Below, piece by piece: positions 50,846 to 59,563 of a stretch of 64,000 bases of DNA. Within the stretch, counting starts at the first letter, position 1; the number at the start of each line of letters is the position of its first letter. Below the pieces are notes generated by a model. It was not told the DNA's origin, searched no databases, and worked only from the letters and a program-made list of their open reading frames with translations. The position numbers were made by a program, and so were the translations under genes. Origin of the DNA: CALJTV01 sp034433775 (GTDB lineage Bacteria > Chloroflexota > Dehalococcoidia > GIF9 > UBA5629); the NCBI GenBank assembly GCA_034433775.1, contig DAOUAI010000032.1:1-64000 (forward strand), read 5' to 3'.

Positions 50846-50918
50846 GGGGATATAGCTCAATAGGGAGAGCACTGCGTTCGCATCGCAGGGGTCGGGGGTT
50901 CGAATCCCCCTATCTCCA
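50846..50918 (+). tRNA. tRNA-Ala (CGC)
   Basis: Acceptor GGGGATA/TATCTCC, anticodon stem CTGCG/CGCAG with loop TTCGCAT (anticodon CGC), T-arm GGGGG-TTCGAAT-CCCCC, discriminator A. The G3-U70 pair that marks tRNA-Ala is present. CCA not encoded. Confidence 0.95.
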
Positions 50919-51156
50919 TTTAATTTCAATAGAGCTAACAGGGAAATTTTGGCAACCTTATTTAATAGCTCGGCCCCATTGAGAATCTTATCCAAGACAT
51001 CATTTTTCTGAAAGTTAACTTAGCCCGCTAGGTTTACACACGTGCTACAACCGTACGATACTCCTCGGTATCTCTAGAAGCACATTCAATGCAGTCCTGC
51101 TCGCCAGAAGGATAGAGACTTGCAAAATATGATTGATATGCGCATCTGATTATTTC

Positions 51157-51165
51157 TGCTAAAAT
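51157..51165 (+). promoter_or_regulatory. Extended -10 element before the GGDEF/HD-GYP gene
   Basis: TGCTAAAAT ends 20 nt before the ATG at 51186. The nearest -35-like hexamer (TTGATA, 51133) is 21 bp away, so the element probably works as an extended -10. Confidence 0.4.
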
Positions 51166-51185
51166 AGTGTTCATTGAAGAGGGAA

Positions 51186-53861
51186 ATGGTAACAGGTAAT
51201 TATACTGAGCTGGATAAAAGCATATTTGCCGCTATAAAAACACTAAGCAAGAAAGTAGACCGCTCTTTCACCACACAGCAGATCGCTGATTTAGCATTAT
51301 GTGAACTTCAAAAAATAATGCCCGGGGTAGACTGCTGGATACTAATTATCGACCGAGATCAAAAGATGCCTTCTCTTATCGCACATCATAGCTTAAATAC
51401 AGGGACAATAGAAAGAATAGTCGACGACAAAACAACCAAAAGCATCATCTCCCAAACCATCGCATCAGCACAACCTGTGGTTATATCTAACCTGCTTGCC
51501 GCGCAGAAATACAACGAAAGGCTGGTTCAGTCTGGATATCTTTCCTTCGCCAGCATTCCAATTAAAGCAGCAAACAGGATAATAGGCATTTTAGGACTTG
51601 CTTCGAACATCGAGTCCAGAATTACAACTCAAGAAATAGAAGTGCTTGACACATTCGTTTACTTCCTTGCAACTATCCTCGAGAAATCACTCATCCAACA
51701 ACGAAACCAAGAGAATGAGAAAACTCTGGCTTTAGTCAACAACTTGACCAAGATCATCACTTCAAGCCTGAATTTAAATGAGGTATATGAATGGTTTGCA
51801 GAGGAATTAAGAAAAATTATGGATGTCGATTGGGCAAGTATTGTAATCATAGAGGGAGATAAGCTGAGATTTTACGCTATGTCCTCAAAAATAGACTCCG
51901 CCTGGCAGACAGGAGATGTTGTGCCACTCGCTGGGACAGCTACAGAATACGTAGCTACAACGAAAAAACCATTTATAGAACCCGACTTGGCGAAGAAAAG
52001 GAAATTCTGGACAGGAAAGTACCACCTGGAACGCGGTGTAAGGTCAATAGTCTATTTACCTTTACTGGCAGCAGGTGAAGCCTTCGGAGCACTGATCATC
52101 GCCAGCCATCGTCCCCGCGCTTATGGAGAAAAGGAGCTAAACCTGTTAAGAAATGTCGTGGGTCAAATAGCGCTACCCATTAGAAACACACGGCTATTTG
52201 AGGAAGCGGAACAAAAAAGACAACTCCTCGCTTCGATTGCCCGTGTAACCAAGACCATAGTCTCAGATATAGATTTTAGCAAGGTTTTCCAGAGCTTCAC
52301 TGAAGAGCTACAAAAGTTAGTGCATTTCGACTGGGCCTCCATAACAGTGGTCGAAGGAGATCGAGTAAAGTTTTTGGTCACATCACACGATGCGCCAGCA
52401 GAGCTACAAACCGGCAAGACCCGCCCGCTTAAAAACTCGATAACAGGCCTGGTATTGAAGGAAAAGAGAACCATCATCCAGACTGACACAGCCGAGGACC
52501 GATTATCACCTGTTGATGAAATTAAATTCAGCGCAGGTTCTAGGTCCTCTATCCATATTCCCCTATACGGTAAAGGAGAGGTGTTTGGGAGCTTGAACCT
52601 CTTCAGTTATAAACAAAACGCCTACGGCGAAAAAGAAAGAGAAATACTGGAACAACTTGCAAATCAGATAGCGGGAGCTATTTGGAGCGCTCAGCTTTAC
52701 GCCAAAACCGAGCAACAAGCACGAACAGATGAGCTTACAGGATTGTACAACCGCCGTTACTTCGAGGAGTGCCTTAACCGTGAGATTGGACGCCATTCTC
52801 GATACGGTGGCATTTTGTCATTAGTCATCTTAGACCTTGATTCGTTCAAAACCTACAATGACATTCGGGGGCACCTTGCAGGCGATAAAATACTCAGCCG
52901 AATAGGACAACTAATAAAAAGAACGATCAGAAATATCGACCTAGCTTTTCGCTATGGCGGCGATGAGTTTGCACTCATCTTGCCACAAACAGGGATAGAA
53001 CAAGCTTACGTGGTGGCTGAGCGTGTACGCAGACAAATCAGCAACAAAATGTGGGCTAAGCAACTTTTATTCACTGCCAGTTTTGGACTAGCCACATGGC
53101 CAGGTGATGGCACAACTGCTGACGAACTATGCAATGCTGCTGACCAGGCGCTGTATTACGCCAAAAGGACTGGCGGAAACCGAATACAAGTGGCGGCGAA
53201 GACCCTCCTGACTTCGACGGATAGCCATTTAACCACCGGGACTACAGCAGAAAAAGGTATCCTGAGCATTATCCATGCTTTAGCCGCTGCCGTCGAAGCC
53301 AGAGACATCTATACCCATGGTCACTCACAGAGGGTCCGTGATTACGCTATAGCTTTAGCCGAAGCACTGGGTTTGCCCACTGACAGGACAATCAACTTAA
53401 GCACCGCAGCTCTGCTACACGATATAGGTAAAATCGGCATCCCCGATGAGCTGCTTAGAAAAAACGATAAAATGACTGCCGAGCAATGGGAGATTATCCA
53501 GTCACACACAAAGCTGGCAGCCGCGATAGTTGGGCGCATACCTAGCCTGACCCCTTGTCTACCCGCTATACTTCACCACCACGAAAGATGGGACGGTAAG
53601 GGTTATCCCACAGGACTCCAGGGTGAAGCCATTCCGCTAGAAGCCCGCATTCTAGCTATCGCTGATGCCTTTGAAGCTATGACAGCCTCTAGACCCTACC
53701 ACCAGCCTATGCCACTCAGTCGAGCAATAGAGGAACTGAAGCGCAACTCTGGTACTCAATTCGACCCCAAGCTAGTCGAGGTCTTTCTAAATATCGTACC
53801 TGAACTTTCCACCAAGTCTGCACGACAAAGACCCCATAGCGAAGAACGTATCAGACTATAA
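51186..53861 (+). CDS. Triple-GAF, GGDEF and HD-GYP cyclic-di-GMP protein
   Basis: An 891-residue cytoplasmic sensor with synthesis and hydrolysis domains for cyclic-di-GMP. Three GAF domains occupy about 10-170, 185-340 and 350-510; the last two are close repeats, both containing a FDWAS or VDWAS motif and YGEKE. The GGDEF domain has an intact GGDEF at 591-595 and an inhibition site RNID (582-585) exactly five residues before it. The HD-GYP domain has HDIGKIG (His745, Asp746), HHERWDGKGYP (GYP at 806-808) and ADAFEAMTASRPY, so both activities look functional. There are no membrane segments. The start at 51186 is preferred to a TTG four codons upstream. A monocistronic unit. Confidence 0.93.
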   Translation: MVTGNYTELDKSIFAAIKTLSKKVDRSFTTQQIADLALCELQKIMPGVDCWILIIDRDQKMPSLIAHHSLNTGTIERIVDDKTTKSIISQTIASAQPVVISNLLAAQKYNERLVQSGYLSFASIPIKAANRIIGILGLASNIESRITTQEIEVLDTFVYFLATILEKSLIQQRNQENEKTLALVNNLTKIITSSLNLNEVYEWFAEELRKIMDVDWASIVIIEGDKLRFYAMSSKIDSAWQTGDVVPLAGTATEYVATTKKPFIEPDLAKKRKFWTGKYHLERGVRSIVYLPLLAAGEAFGALIIASHRPRAYGEKELNLLRNVVGQIALPIRNTRLFEEAEQKRQLLASIARVTKTIVSDIDFSKVFQSFTEELQKLVHFDWASITVVEGDRVKFLVTSHDAPAELQTGKTRPLKNSITGLVLKEKRTIIQTDTAEDRLSPVDEIKFSAGSRSSIHIPLYGKGEVFGSLNLFSYKQNAYGEKEREILEQLANQIAGAIWSAQLYAKTEQQARTDELTGLYNRRYFEECLNREIGRHSRYGGILSLVILDLDSFKTYNDIRGHLAGDKILSRIGQLIKRTIRNIDLAFRYGGDEFALILPQTGIEQAYVVAERVRRQISNKMWAKQLLFTASFGLATWPGDGTTADELCNAADQALYYAKRTGGNRIQVAAKTLLTSTDSHLTTGTTAEKGILSIIHALAAAVEARDIYTHGHSQRVRDYAIALAEALGLPTDRTINLSTAALLHDIGKIGIPDELLRKNDKMTAEQWEIIQSHTKLAAAIVGRIPSLTPCLPAILHHHERWDGKGYPTGLQGEAIPLEARILAIADAFEAMTASRPYHQPMPLSRAIEELKRNSGTQFDPKLVEVFLNIVPELSTKSARQRPHSEERIRL

Positions 53862-53948
53862 ATTTGGTCAGTATAGCCCCACTGTAAACTCTGGCTACTA
53901 AAATTATTCCTAAGATACCTCAATCACAAACTACACCGATCGCACATA

Positions 53949-53977
53949 TTGCCCTCAAAAAACATGAATGCTAAAAT
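53949..53977 (+). promoter_or_regulatory. Promoter of the ArsB/NhaD permease gene
   Basis: TTGCCC (53949-53954), 17-bp spacer and TAAAAT with the extended TG (TGCTAAAAT, 53969-53977); ATG at 54012. Confidence 0.5.
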
Positions 53978-54011
53978 AGCACGACTAAGCCAACTCATCC
54001 TGTTTTTGTAA

Positions 54012-55370
54012 ATGGCAGCAATAAGCCAGATACTCGCCACCACTATCTTTCTGGCGATGTTCGCCGTAATCATAAGCGGCAGGGTACATCGTTATATACC
54101 AGCCGTTGTCGGTGCTGCCCTTGTAATTACGCTTGTATTCCTGCTAGTTATGCAAAGCCCATCTTCAGCAATTAATGTGCTAAATATCAACCAGCTCGTG
54201 CAACTGAGATTCTGGGTACCAGGGAAAGAACAGATAGAATCTGATGGAGTCAACTGGCAAACTGTAATCTTCATCGCCGGTATGATGACTATGGTAGAAG
54301 GACTAAGCAAAGTAGGCTTTTTCCGCTGGATATGTCTTCATATGGCAAGGTTGGTCAATTACCAAGTGCTTCCCATCCTTGTTGTCTTTATGGTGCTCTC
54401 AGCTTTTCTAGCAATGTTTATTGATAGCATTACAGTGCTACTGTTTCTTGCTTCGACCACTATAGAGCTGTCCCGGTTGCTCAAATTTGATCCTGTTCCT
54501 ATGATAATCGCTGAAATCTTTGCTGCCAATACAGGGGGCAGCGCTACCATGTGCGGTGACCCACCGAATATAATTATCGGTACTGCATTCGGCTATACTT
54601 TCACAGACTTTGCCATCAATACTGGACCTATTGCTTGGGCAGGCATGGTCGTGAGCATCGTATATTTCTACTTCTGCACGCGCCGTGCTCTTGTTTCCAA
54701 GCCTGCCTCCCACTCACCGCAAGACCGATACCCAGAACCAAATGAGGCTATTGTGAACAAAAAGTTGTTCTGGCTATTTACGGCGATTTTTATCTTTATA
54801 GTGTTGCTGCTCATTACACATGCGGAGACAGGGCTCTCGGTGGCTCTTATCGGTGTTATCGCCGCTATCTTGACCTTGCTCACAGGCAGAAAGGAGTCTG
54901 CTGGCATCATCAAAAGGTTAGACTGGCGCACTTTGCTCTTTTTAATTGGACTGTTCATCTGCGTAGGCGGACTGGAAGAGACCGGAGTACTCAAAATCGT
55001 GGCAGGACACATCGAAAAAATGTCAGGAGGAAAGCTGATCCTAGTGATACCTATGATTATATGGGCCTCTGCATTCGCCTCGGCTATAGTGGACAATATC
55101 CCATTTGCAGCCACAATGGTACCAGTGATAAGTAGCCTATCTCATAGCACTGGACTTAGCCTATCTACATTGAGCTGGAGTTTAGCCTTGGGTACGGATA
55201 TCGGTGGCAACGCTACTCCAATTGGAGCATCAGCTAACGTAGTCGGCACTGCTATTGCAGAAAGGGAAGGCTATCCCATTAGCTGGGGTAGGTTTCTAAA
55301 ATATGCTTTGCCAGCGACAATCCTCGTTGTTGCCCTATGTCATTTATTACTAGTTTTGAGGTATACTTAA
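54012..55370 (+). CDS. ArsB/NhaD-type anion permease or Na+/H+ antiporter
   Basis: Polytopic membrane protein of 452 residues with about 11 hydrophobic helices, belonging to the ArsB/NhaD (citrate transporter-like, IT) superfamily. Diagnostic stretches are VNWQTVIFIAGMMTMVEGLSK (quoted in part: WQTVIFIAGMMTMVE), FIDSITVLLFLASTTIEL, NTGGSATMCGDPPNIIIGTA and the late repeat AIVDNIPFAATMVPVI with GGNATPIGASANVVG, which form the two inverted substrate-binding halves. No arsenic genes (arsA, arsR, arsC) are near, so arsenite export is not supported over sodium/proton exchange or anion transport. It is 4 nt upstream of the universal stress protein gene. Confidence 0.88.
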   Translation: MAAISQILATTIFLAMFAVIISGRVHRYIPAVVGAALVITLVFLLVMQSPSSAINVLNINQLVQLRFWVPGKEQIESDGVNWQTVIFIAGMMTMVEGLSKVGFFRWICLHMARLVNYQVLPILVVFMVLSAFLAMFIDSITVLLFLASTTIELSRLLKFDPVPMIIAEIFAANTGGSATMCGDPPNIIIGTAFGYTFTDFAINTGPIAWAGMVVSIVYFYFCTRRALVSKPASHSPQDRYPEPNEAIVNKKLFWLFTAIFIFIVLLLITHAETGLSVALIGVIAAILTLLTGRKESAGIIKRLDWRTLLFLIGLFICVGGLEETGVLKIVAGHIEKMSGGKLILVIPMIIWASAFASAIVDNIPFAATMVPVISSLSHSTGLSLSTLSWSLALGTDIGGNATPIGASANVVGTAIAEREGYPISWGRFLKYALPATILVVALCHLLLVLRYT

Positions 55371-55374
55371 AGCT

Positions 55375-56247
55375 ATGTTTGAAAGCATCCTTGTTGCTTT
55401 AGACGGTTCAAAGCTAGCTGAACAAGCATTGCCTTACACTGCAGAGATAGCTAATGCATTCGTCTCTGAGATTTTTCTGATTAAGGTGTGCCGGATTGAA
55501 GAAACAGAATTTAGATCCGTTTCTCAGGCTTACCTTAATAAGCAGGCAGAACAACTGAGAAAAAAACTGATTGGAGAAGTCAGAATCGATACTGCAGTTC
55601 CACTAGGCAGACCTGCACAGGAGATTATCAGATACGCCATAGAAAAGAATATCAGCCTTATTATCATAACATCAACCGGGCGCTCGGGCATAATCCCTCG
55701 GTTGCTAGGTAGCACTGCTAACGAAATAATTCATTCCGCTAAAGTGCCGCTACTTGTGGTCAAGGTCTCTAAATCACCACCTTCTTCGGTAAAATTAAAA
55801 CGACTTCTCGTGCCGCTTGATGGCTCGGAAAGAAGTGAAGCAATACTACCCTATACTGCTAGACTGGCACAGAATCTATCTGCCGAGGTGATCTTGATAC
55901 AAATAGTCGCTCCTGGTAGACATGTCCACACCATTGGTGGCTTGGACTATGTCTACTTCAAAGACAAAGATATGGAATCTATGAAATCAAAGGCACAAGA
56001 ATACCTTGACAGAATAGTTGCCAGGCTAGCCAGAGAGCACATGACCATAAAGCGTGAGATAAGAATCGGTGAACCGTCCTCAGAGATAGTCAGTTATGCT
56101 GATGAAAATCATTGTGACTTAATTACAATGTCGAGCCACGGGCACTCGTACATGGAAAGATGGACTTACGGTAGCGTGACATATAAAATCTTGCACTCCA
56201 GCAACCGACCTGTACTCATTCTGCCGCTGAAAACCACCGATACCTAA
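55375..56247 (+). CDS. Tandem universal stress protein
   Basis: A 290-residue protein with two UspA domains, about 1-140 and 142-290. Each has the start FESILVALDGSKLAEQALPY or LKRLLVPLDGSERSEAILPY, and each ends with the nucleotide-loop region (TSTGRSGIIPRLLGSTANEI and SSHGHSYMERWTYGSVTYKI) preceding a VPLLVV or RPVLIL strand. ATP binding is plausible but not certain. The gene starts 4 nt after the permease stop, so the two are cotranscribed, an arrangement that suggests the Usp modulates the transporter. A known theme is Usp domains regulating ion transporters. Confidence 0.93.
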   Translation: MFESILVALDGSKLAEQALPYTAEIANAFVSEIFLIKVCRIEETEFRSVSQAYLNKQAEQLRKKLIGEVRIDTAVPLGRPAQEIIRYAIEKNISLIIITSTGRSGIIPRLLGSTANEIIHSAKVPLLVVKVSKSPPSSVKLKRLLVPLDGSERSEAILPYTARLAQNLSAEVILIQIVAPGRHVHTIGGLDYVYFKDKDMESMKSKAQEYLDRIVARLAREHMTIKREIRIGEPSSEIVSYADENHCDLITMSSHGHSYMERWTYGSVTYKILHSSNRPVLILPLKTTDT

Positions 56248-56330
56248 GCTGACCTTGAATACTTGACGATGCTTATCTCCTAATGCTATCCTTAGCTTAA
56301 ATAAATGCACTTTGAAACGAGGAGAAATTA

Positions 56331-56666
56331 ATGAACTACGAACGCGAATTGCTAAAAGGTAGTACCGACTCTTTGCTTTTATCTCTGATCAACAACCAAC
56401 CGATGTACGGTTATCAGATCATTAAAGAACTGGAGCGAAGAAGCAACGGCTACTTCCAGTTTAAAGAAGGCACTCTTTACCCGGCATTGCACCGGTTGGA
56501 GAAGGCCGGGCTTATTTACGGCAAGTGGCAAAAATTGCCTAACGGACAGGAAAGACGTTATTACTATATAACCCTGAAGGGGCAAAAAATGCTGGCAGAA
56601 AGACTGGCAATATGGCAAGATTTTTCCACAGCGGTTTCTTTGATTATGCAGCCAGCAAGCAATTGA
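56331..56666 (+). CDS. PadR-family transcriptional regulator
   Basis: Winged-helix regulator of 111 residues. The pattern is GSTDSLLLSLINNQPMYGYQ, IIKELERRSNGYFQFKEGTLY (quoted in part), YPALHRLEKAGLI and the wing NGQERRYYYITLKGQKML. The C-terminal dimerisation helix is short, as in the PadR-s2 group. GAGGAG precedes the ATG. It is 12 nt upstream of a HAAS membrane protein gene, a pairing seen in Gram-positive type clusters where the PadR protein controls its neighbour. Confidence 0.93.
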   Translation: MNYERELLKGSTDSLLLSLINNQPMYGYQIIKELERRSNGYFQFKEGTLYPALHRLEKAGLIYGKWQKLPNGQERRYYYITLKGQKMLAERLAIWQDFSTAVSLIMQPASN

Positions 56667-56678
56667 CGGACTGTTATA

Positions 56679-57584
56679 GTGGCACCAATTAAGTTGAGTT
56701 ATTTTGAAAACCTAAAAAGATATTTAAGGCTCGACCCCGAGCTCGAAAGTGATGTGATAAAGGAAATCTATACTCACTTAGAAGACAGAAGTCACGAACT
56801 AAAAGAGTCGGGACTCTCCGAGGAAGAAGCTACAAACATTGCCACTAGAATTTTAGGGCCACCGCAGTTAGTTGCTCGCCAGATATATGAAGTTTACAGC
56901 CAAGGCACATGGCGCCAAGCGCTATGTGCCGGATTGCCCCACCTCCTGATAGCTCTACTATTTGCTCTACATTTTTGGAACAACGTTTTCTCTTTAGCGA
57001 TAGTGCTTGTTCTCGTCGTTAGCGTTACCATTTATGGTTGGTGTCACGGTCGACCGAACTGGCTGTTCCCATGGCTAGGCTATTCATTAGTCCCGGTAAT
57101 AGCCACTGGAGCCCTCCTGATTTATCTGCCAGGAGCCTGGTCATGGTTTGCAATTCTAGCCTACATACCCCTAGTCCTCCCTGTCATTATCTCCGTTACC
57201 AAAGCATCTTTAAAGCGGGACTGGCTTTTCACTTCATTAATGTTGCTTCCCCTGCCCATAACAATAGGCTGGATAGTCGCCCTGTTGGGAAATATTAACT
57301 TATTATGGAAAGAGCAAATTCAACACTTTGCGCCTATGATCGCTTTAAGTTTTTCCGTTCTAGCAATAGCCGCGGCTACTTTCATCCGTATGAAACAACG
57401 TTGGGCGAAGTTTGGAACTTTAATAGTGTTCGAATCAATCGTCTTCATTATGATTGTTTACGCTGGCAAAAGCTCTGTAAGTCCAGTTACCTGGCTACTC
57501 ATCGCCTTGCTCGGTTTGTTCCTTCTCTTTGGTCCAGCTCTACTGGCACAGAACTTCACTAGAAATCACTCAAAACCAGCCTAG
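56679..57584 (+). CDS. HAAS-domain membrane protein
   Basis: A 301-residue protein with an N-terminal HAAS-like helical domain (residues about 8-70: YLRLDPELESDVIKEIYTHL and GLSEEEATNIATRILGPPQLV) and about six to seven membrane helices after residue 80. HAAS domains are typically encoded next to PadR regulators and are thought to signal or to act as anti-regulators. Start is GTG at 56679 without a clear Shine-Dalgarno, 12 nt after the padR stop. The physiological signal is unknown. Confidence 0.8.
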   Translation: MAPIKLSYFENLKRYLRLDPELESDVIKEIYTHLEDRSHELKESGLSEEEATNIATRILGPPQLVARQIYEVYSQGTWRQALCAGLPHLLIALLFALHFWNNVFSLAIVLVLVVSVTIYGWCHGRPNWLFPWLGYSLVPVIATGALLIYLPGAWSWFAILAYIPLVLPVIISVTKASLKRDWLFTSLMLLPLPITIGWIVALLGNINLLWKEQIQHFAPMIALSFSVLAIAAATFIRMKQRWAKFGTLIVFESIVFIMIVYAGKSSVSPVTWLLIALLGLFLLFGPALLAQNFTRNHSKPA

Positions 57585-57657
57585 ATTTCCAAACAATTCA
57601 ACCTCTATCCCCTTATCAAAGCACCAAATTATGTCACAGTGGGAGGTATGCTGGAAA

Positions 57658-58101
57658 TTATTTCCACAGCCCTTTATGCAACTGCTTAGCCTCATTCTCT
57701 GCCTCCACCAGATATTTTTGGTACCTCGTGTCAGGCAAATACGCCCTAGCAAGAGCATAGCCATTCCTTACCATTTCTGCGTTAACAAACACACCATTCG
57801 CATACACATAACGTAATAGTCTTCCAAAGTCATCTCGATCAGAAACATCCTTTTCCATCTTGACCCGTTTTCCCATAACCAACCGCTCATTGAACTGCTT
57901 CGCCTCTAAATAGTACGGCTCATTTTTCTCCGGAGCGTCAATGCCGATATAACGCACGTGGTAGCCTCCTTCAACTACAATAGTGTCACCATCAATAACC
58001 CGTATTACCCTAGCTGTCTCAACATCGCCAGCACACCCCACCACCAGCAAAAAAACAACCAGTGCTAAAGCAACAGAGTTTCTCCATTGAACCAAAGGCA
58101 T
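57658..58101 (-). CDS. Thermonuclease-like (SNase) lipoprotein
   Basis: A 147-residue secreted nuclease. From the ATG at 58101 the N-terminus is a signal peptide with a lipobox (VALALVVFLLVVGCAG), so the mature protein is probably anchored by a lipid on Cys near residue 24; the frame extends 26 codons upstream, but that would spoil the signal. The OB-fold nuclease has RVIRVIDGDTIVVEGG, the catalytic Arg in RYIGIDAPE and the second catalytic Arg in DDFGRLLRYVYANG, ending HKGLWK. It likely degrades DNA or RNA outside the membrane. Convergent with the HAAS gene. Confidence 0.88.
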   Translation of the reverse strand: MPLVQWRNSVALALVVFLLVVGCAGDVETARVIRVIDGDTIVVEGGYHVRYIGIDAPEKNEPYYLEAKQFNERLVMGKRVKMEKDVSDRDDFGRLLRYVYANGVFVNAEMVRNGYALARAYLPDTRYQKYLVEAENEAKQLHKGLWK

Positions 58102-58234
58102 CGCACTTATTAATTTCACAATCTCATTCAATCTCGCTAGCTGTTCAAACAGCAATAAATTGTGAAATAGGGCAGACAAGGTAAAGGATATACACTAAGA
58201 AGATACCAGCAAAACTCTGAATATTATCAACCTT

Positions 58235-59275
58235 CTACCACAGACCTTGCTGTGCGGGATGACCCTTCCGATAAACAAGTCCAAGATGCTCATAGGCAAG
58301 CTTTGTAGCTGCCCTGCCTCTGGGAGTACGCTCTATAAACCCTAATTGAAGTAAATAAGGCTCGTATACATCCATTATTGTATCGGCCTCTTCACTGATA
58401 GATGCGGCTATAGTCTCCAAGCCAACCGGTCCACCGTTAAATTTCTCAATAATAGTATGCAATATTTTATGGTCAATCTCATCCAGTCCAAGAGAATCTA
58501 CTTCCAGCCTTAGAAGTGCCTCAATCGCCACCGACTCGGTAATCACACCATCAGCTACCACCTGAGCATAATCGCGCACTCTTTTGAGAAGACGATTAGC
58601 AACCCGGGGTGTCCCTCGAGCCCGACAGGCAATTTGACTTAGCCCCCCTTCGTCTATTTCGATATGCAGCAGGTCTGCAGACCGCCTGAGGATCTTTTTG
58701 ATTGACATATCGTCATAAAAATCGAGACGGTACACAGCACCAAACCTATCCCTTAAAGGCGGACTCATCAAAGCATAGCGAGTCGTAGCCCCAATCAAGG
58801 TGAATGGTGGCAAGTTTAAACGGAGGCTACGCGCTCCCGGTCCTTTACCAATCACTATATCTATAACAAATTCCTCCATCGCTGGATAAAGGACTTCCTC
58901 CACAGGATGGCTAAGCCGGTGAATCTCGTCAATGAAAAAACTGTCGTTCTTCTGCAGGTTAGTCAAGATAGCTGCTAAGTCACCGGGACGTTCTATCGCT
59001 GGTCCTGACGTGACCTTGATATTAACCCCCATCTCAGCAGCAATAATATAAGCCAGAGTAGTCTTACCCAAGCCGGGTGGCCCATAAAACAAAATGTGGT
59101 CTAGTGGTTCGCTTCTTTTTTTAGCTGCAGCAATCGCTATTTCTAAATTTGCTTTAACTTTGTCTTGACCAATAAATTCTTCCAAACGTCGGGGGCGGAG
59201 CCTGGTATCCAGCGATACATCGTCTGCACTTGGCTTGGCTGAAATTATCCGTGTCCTTGTTTCTTTCTCCTTCAT
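58235..59275 (-). CDS. ruvB: Holliday junction branch migration helicase RuvB
   Basis: Hexameric AAA+ motor of branch migration. The 346 residues start SLDTRLRPRRLEEFIGQ and have Walker A FYGPPGLGKTTLAYIIA, Walker B FFIDEIHRLSHPVEE, the sensor TLIGATTRYALMSPPLRDRFG (quoted in part as GATTRYALMSPPLRDRFG) and the C-terminal winged helix with GFIERTPRGRAAT. ruvA and ruvC are not in the window. Confidence 0.97.
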   Translation of the reverse strand: MKEKETRTRIISAKPSADDVSLDTRLRPRRLEEFIGQDKVKANLEIAIAAAKKRSEPLDHILFYGPPGLGKTTLAYIIAAEMGVNIKVTSGPAIERPGDLAAILTNLQKNDSFFIDEIHRLSHPVEEVLYPAMEEFVIDIVIGKGPGARSLRLNLPPFTLIGATTRYALMSPPLRDRFGAVYRLDFYDDMSIKKILRRSADLLHIEIDEGGLSQIACRARGTPRVANRLLKRVRDYAQVVADGVITESVAIEALLRLEVDSLGLDEIDHKILHTIIEKFNGGPVGLETIAASISEEADTIMDVYEPYLLQLGFIERTPRGRAATKLAYEHLGLVYRKGHPAQQGLW

Positions 59276-59317
59276 TTTACCGCTGCATAACTTCGTAATT
59301 AACCGTCACCGCACCAC

Positions 59318-59331
59318 ATTATAGCATTATA
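59318..59331 (-). promoter_or_regulatory. Tandem -10 elements before ruvB
   Basis: Minus strand: two TATAAT hexamers (59331-59326 and 59323-59318), the second with an extended TG (TGCTATAAT). No good -35 for either. They lie about 40 nt upstream of the ruvB start. The rest of the 288-nt gap up to rpoC shows nothing else recognisable, and no clear rpoC terminator. Confidence 0.45.
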
Positions 59332-59563
59332 TCTGCATATTTCCCTACTCCGTTGCTGTAACTAATCCAGTTATTGTAAAAGTTCTAGCGATACATGACA
59401 AAACACCGGTCGACACCAAACCCGATCCTGCAGAAAAGGCAGCTAAATTCCAGAAGTCGTGGCAAAACGGGCAAACAAACCAGAACTAACCCTTCCCACC
59501 ACATTCGAAATTTTTAAGTTCGGATGTATTTTCAACCTTATCCCCACCAAGAGACCAATTTCT

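Noticed and set aside
54012..55370. Arsenite exporter ArsB as a firm call
   Set aside because: No arsR, arsA, arsC or arsD nearby; motif content fits the wider ArsB/NhaD superfamily, so only the family is claimed.
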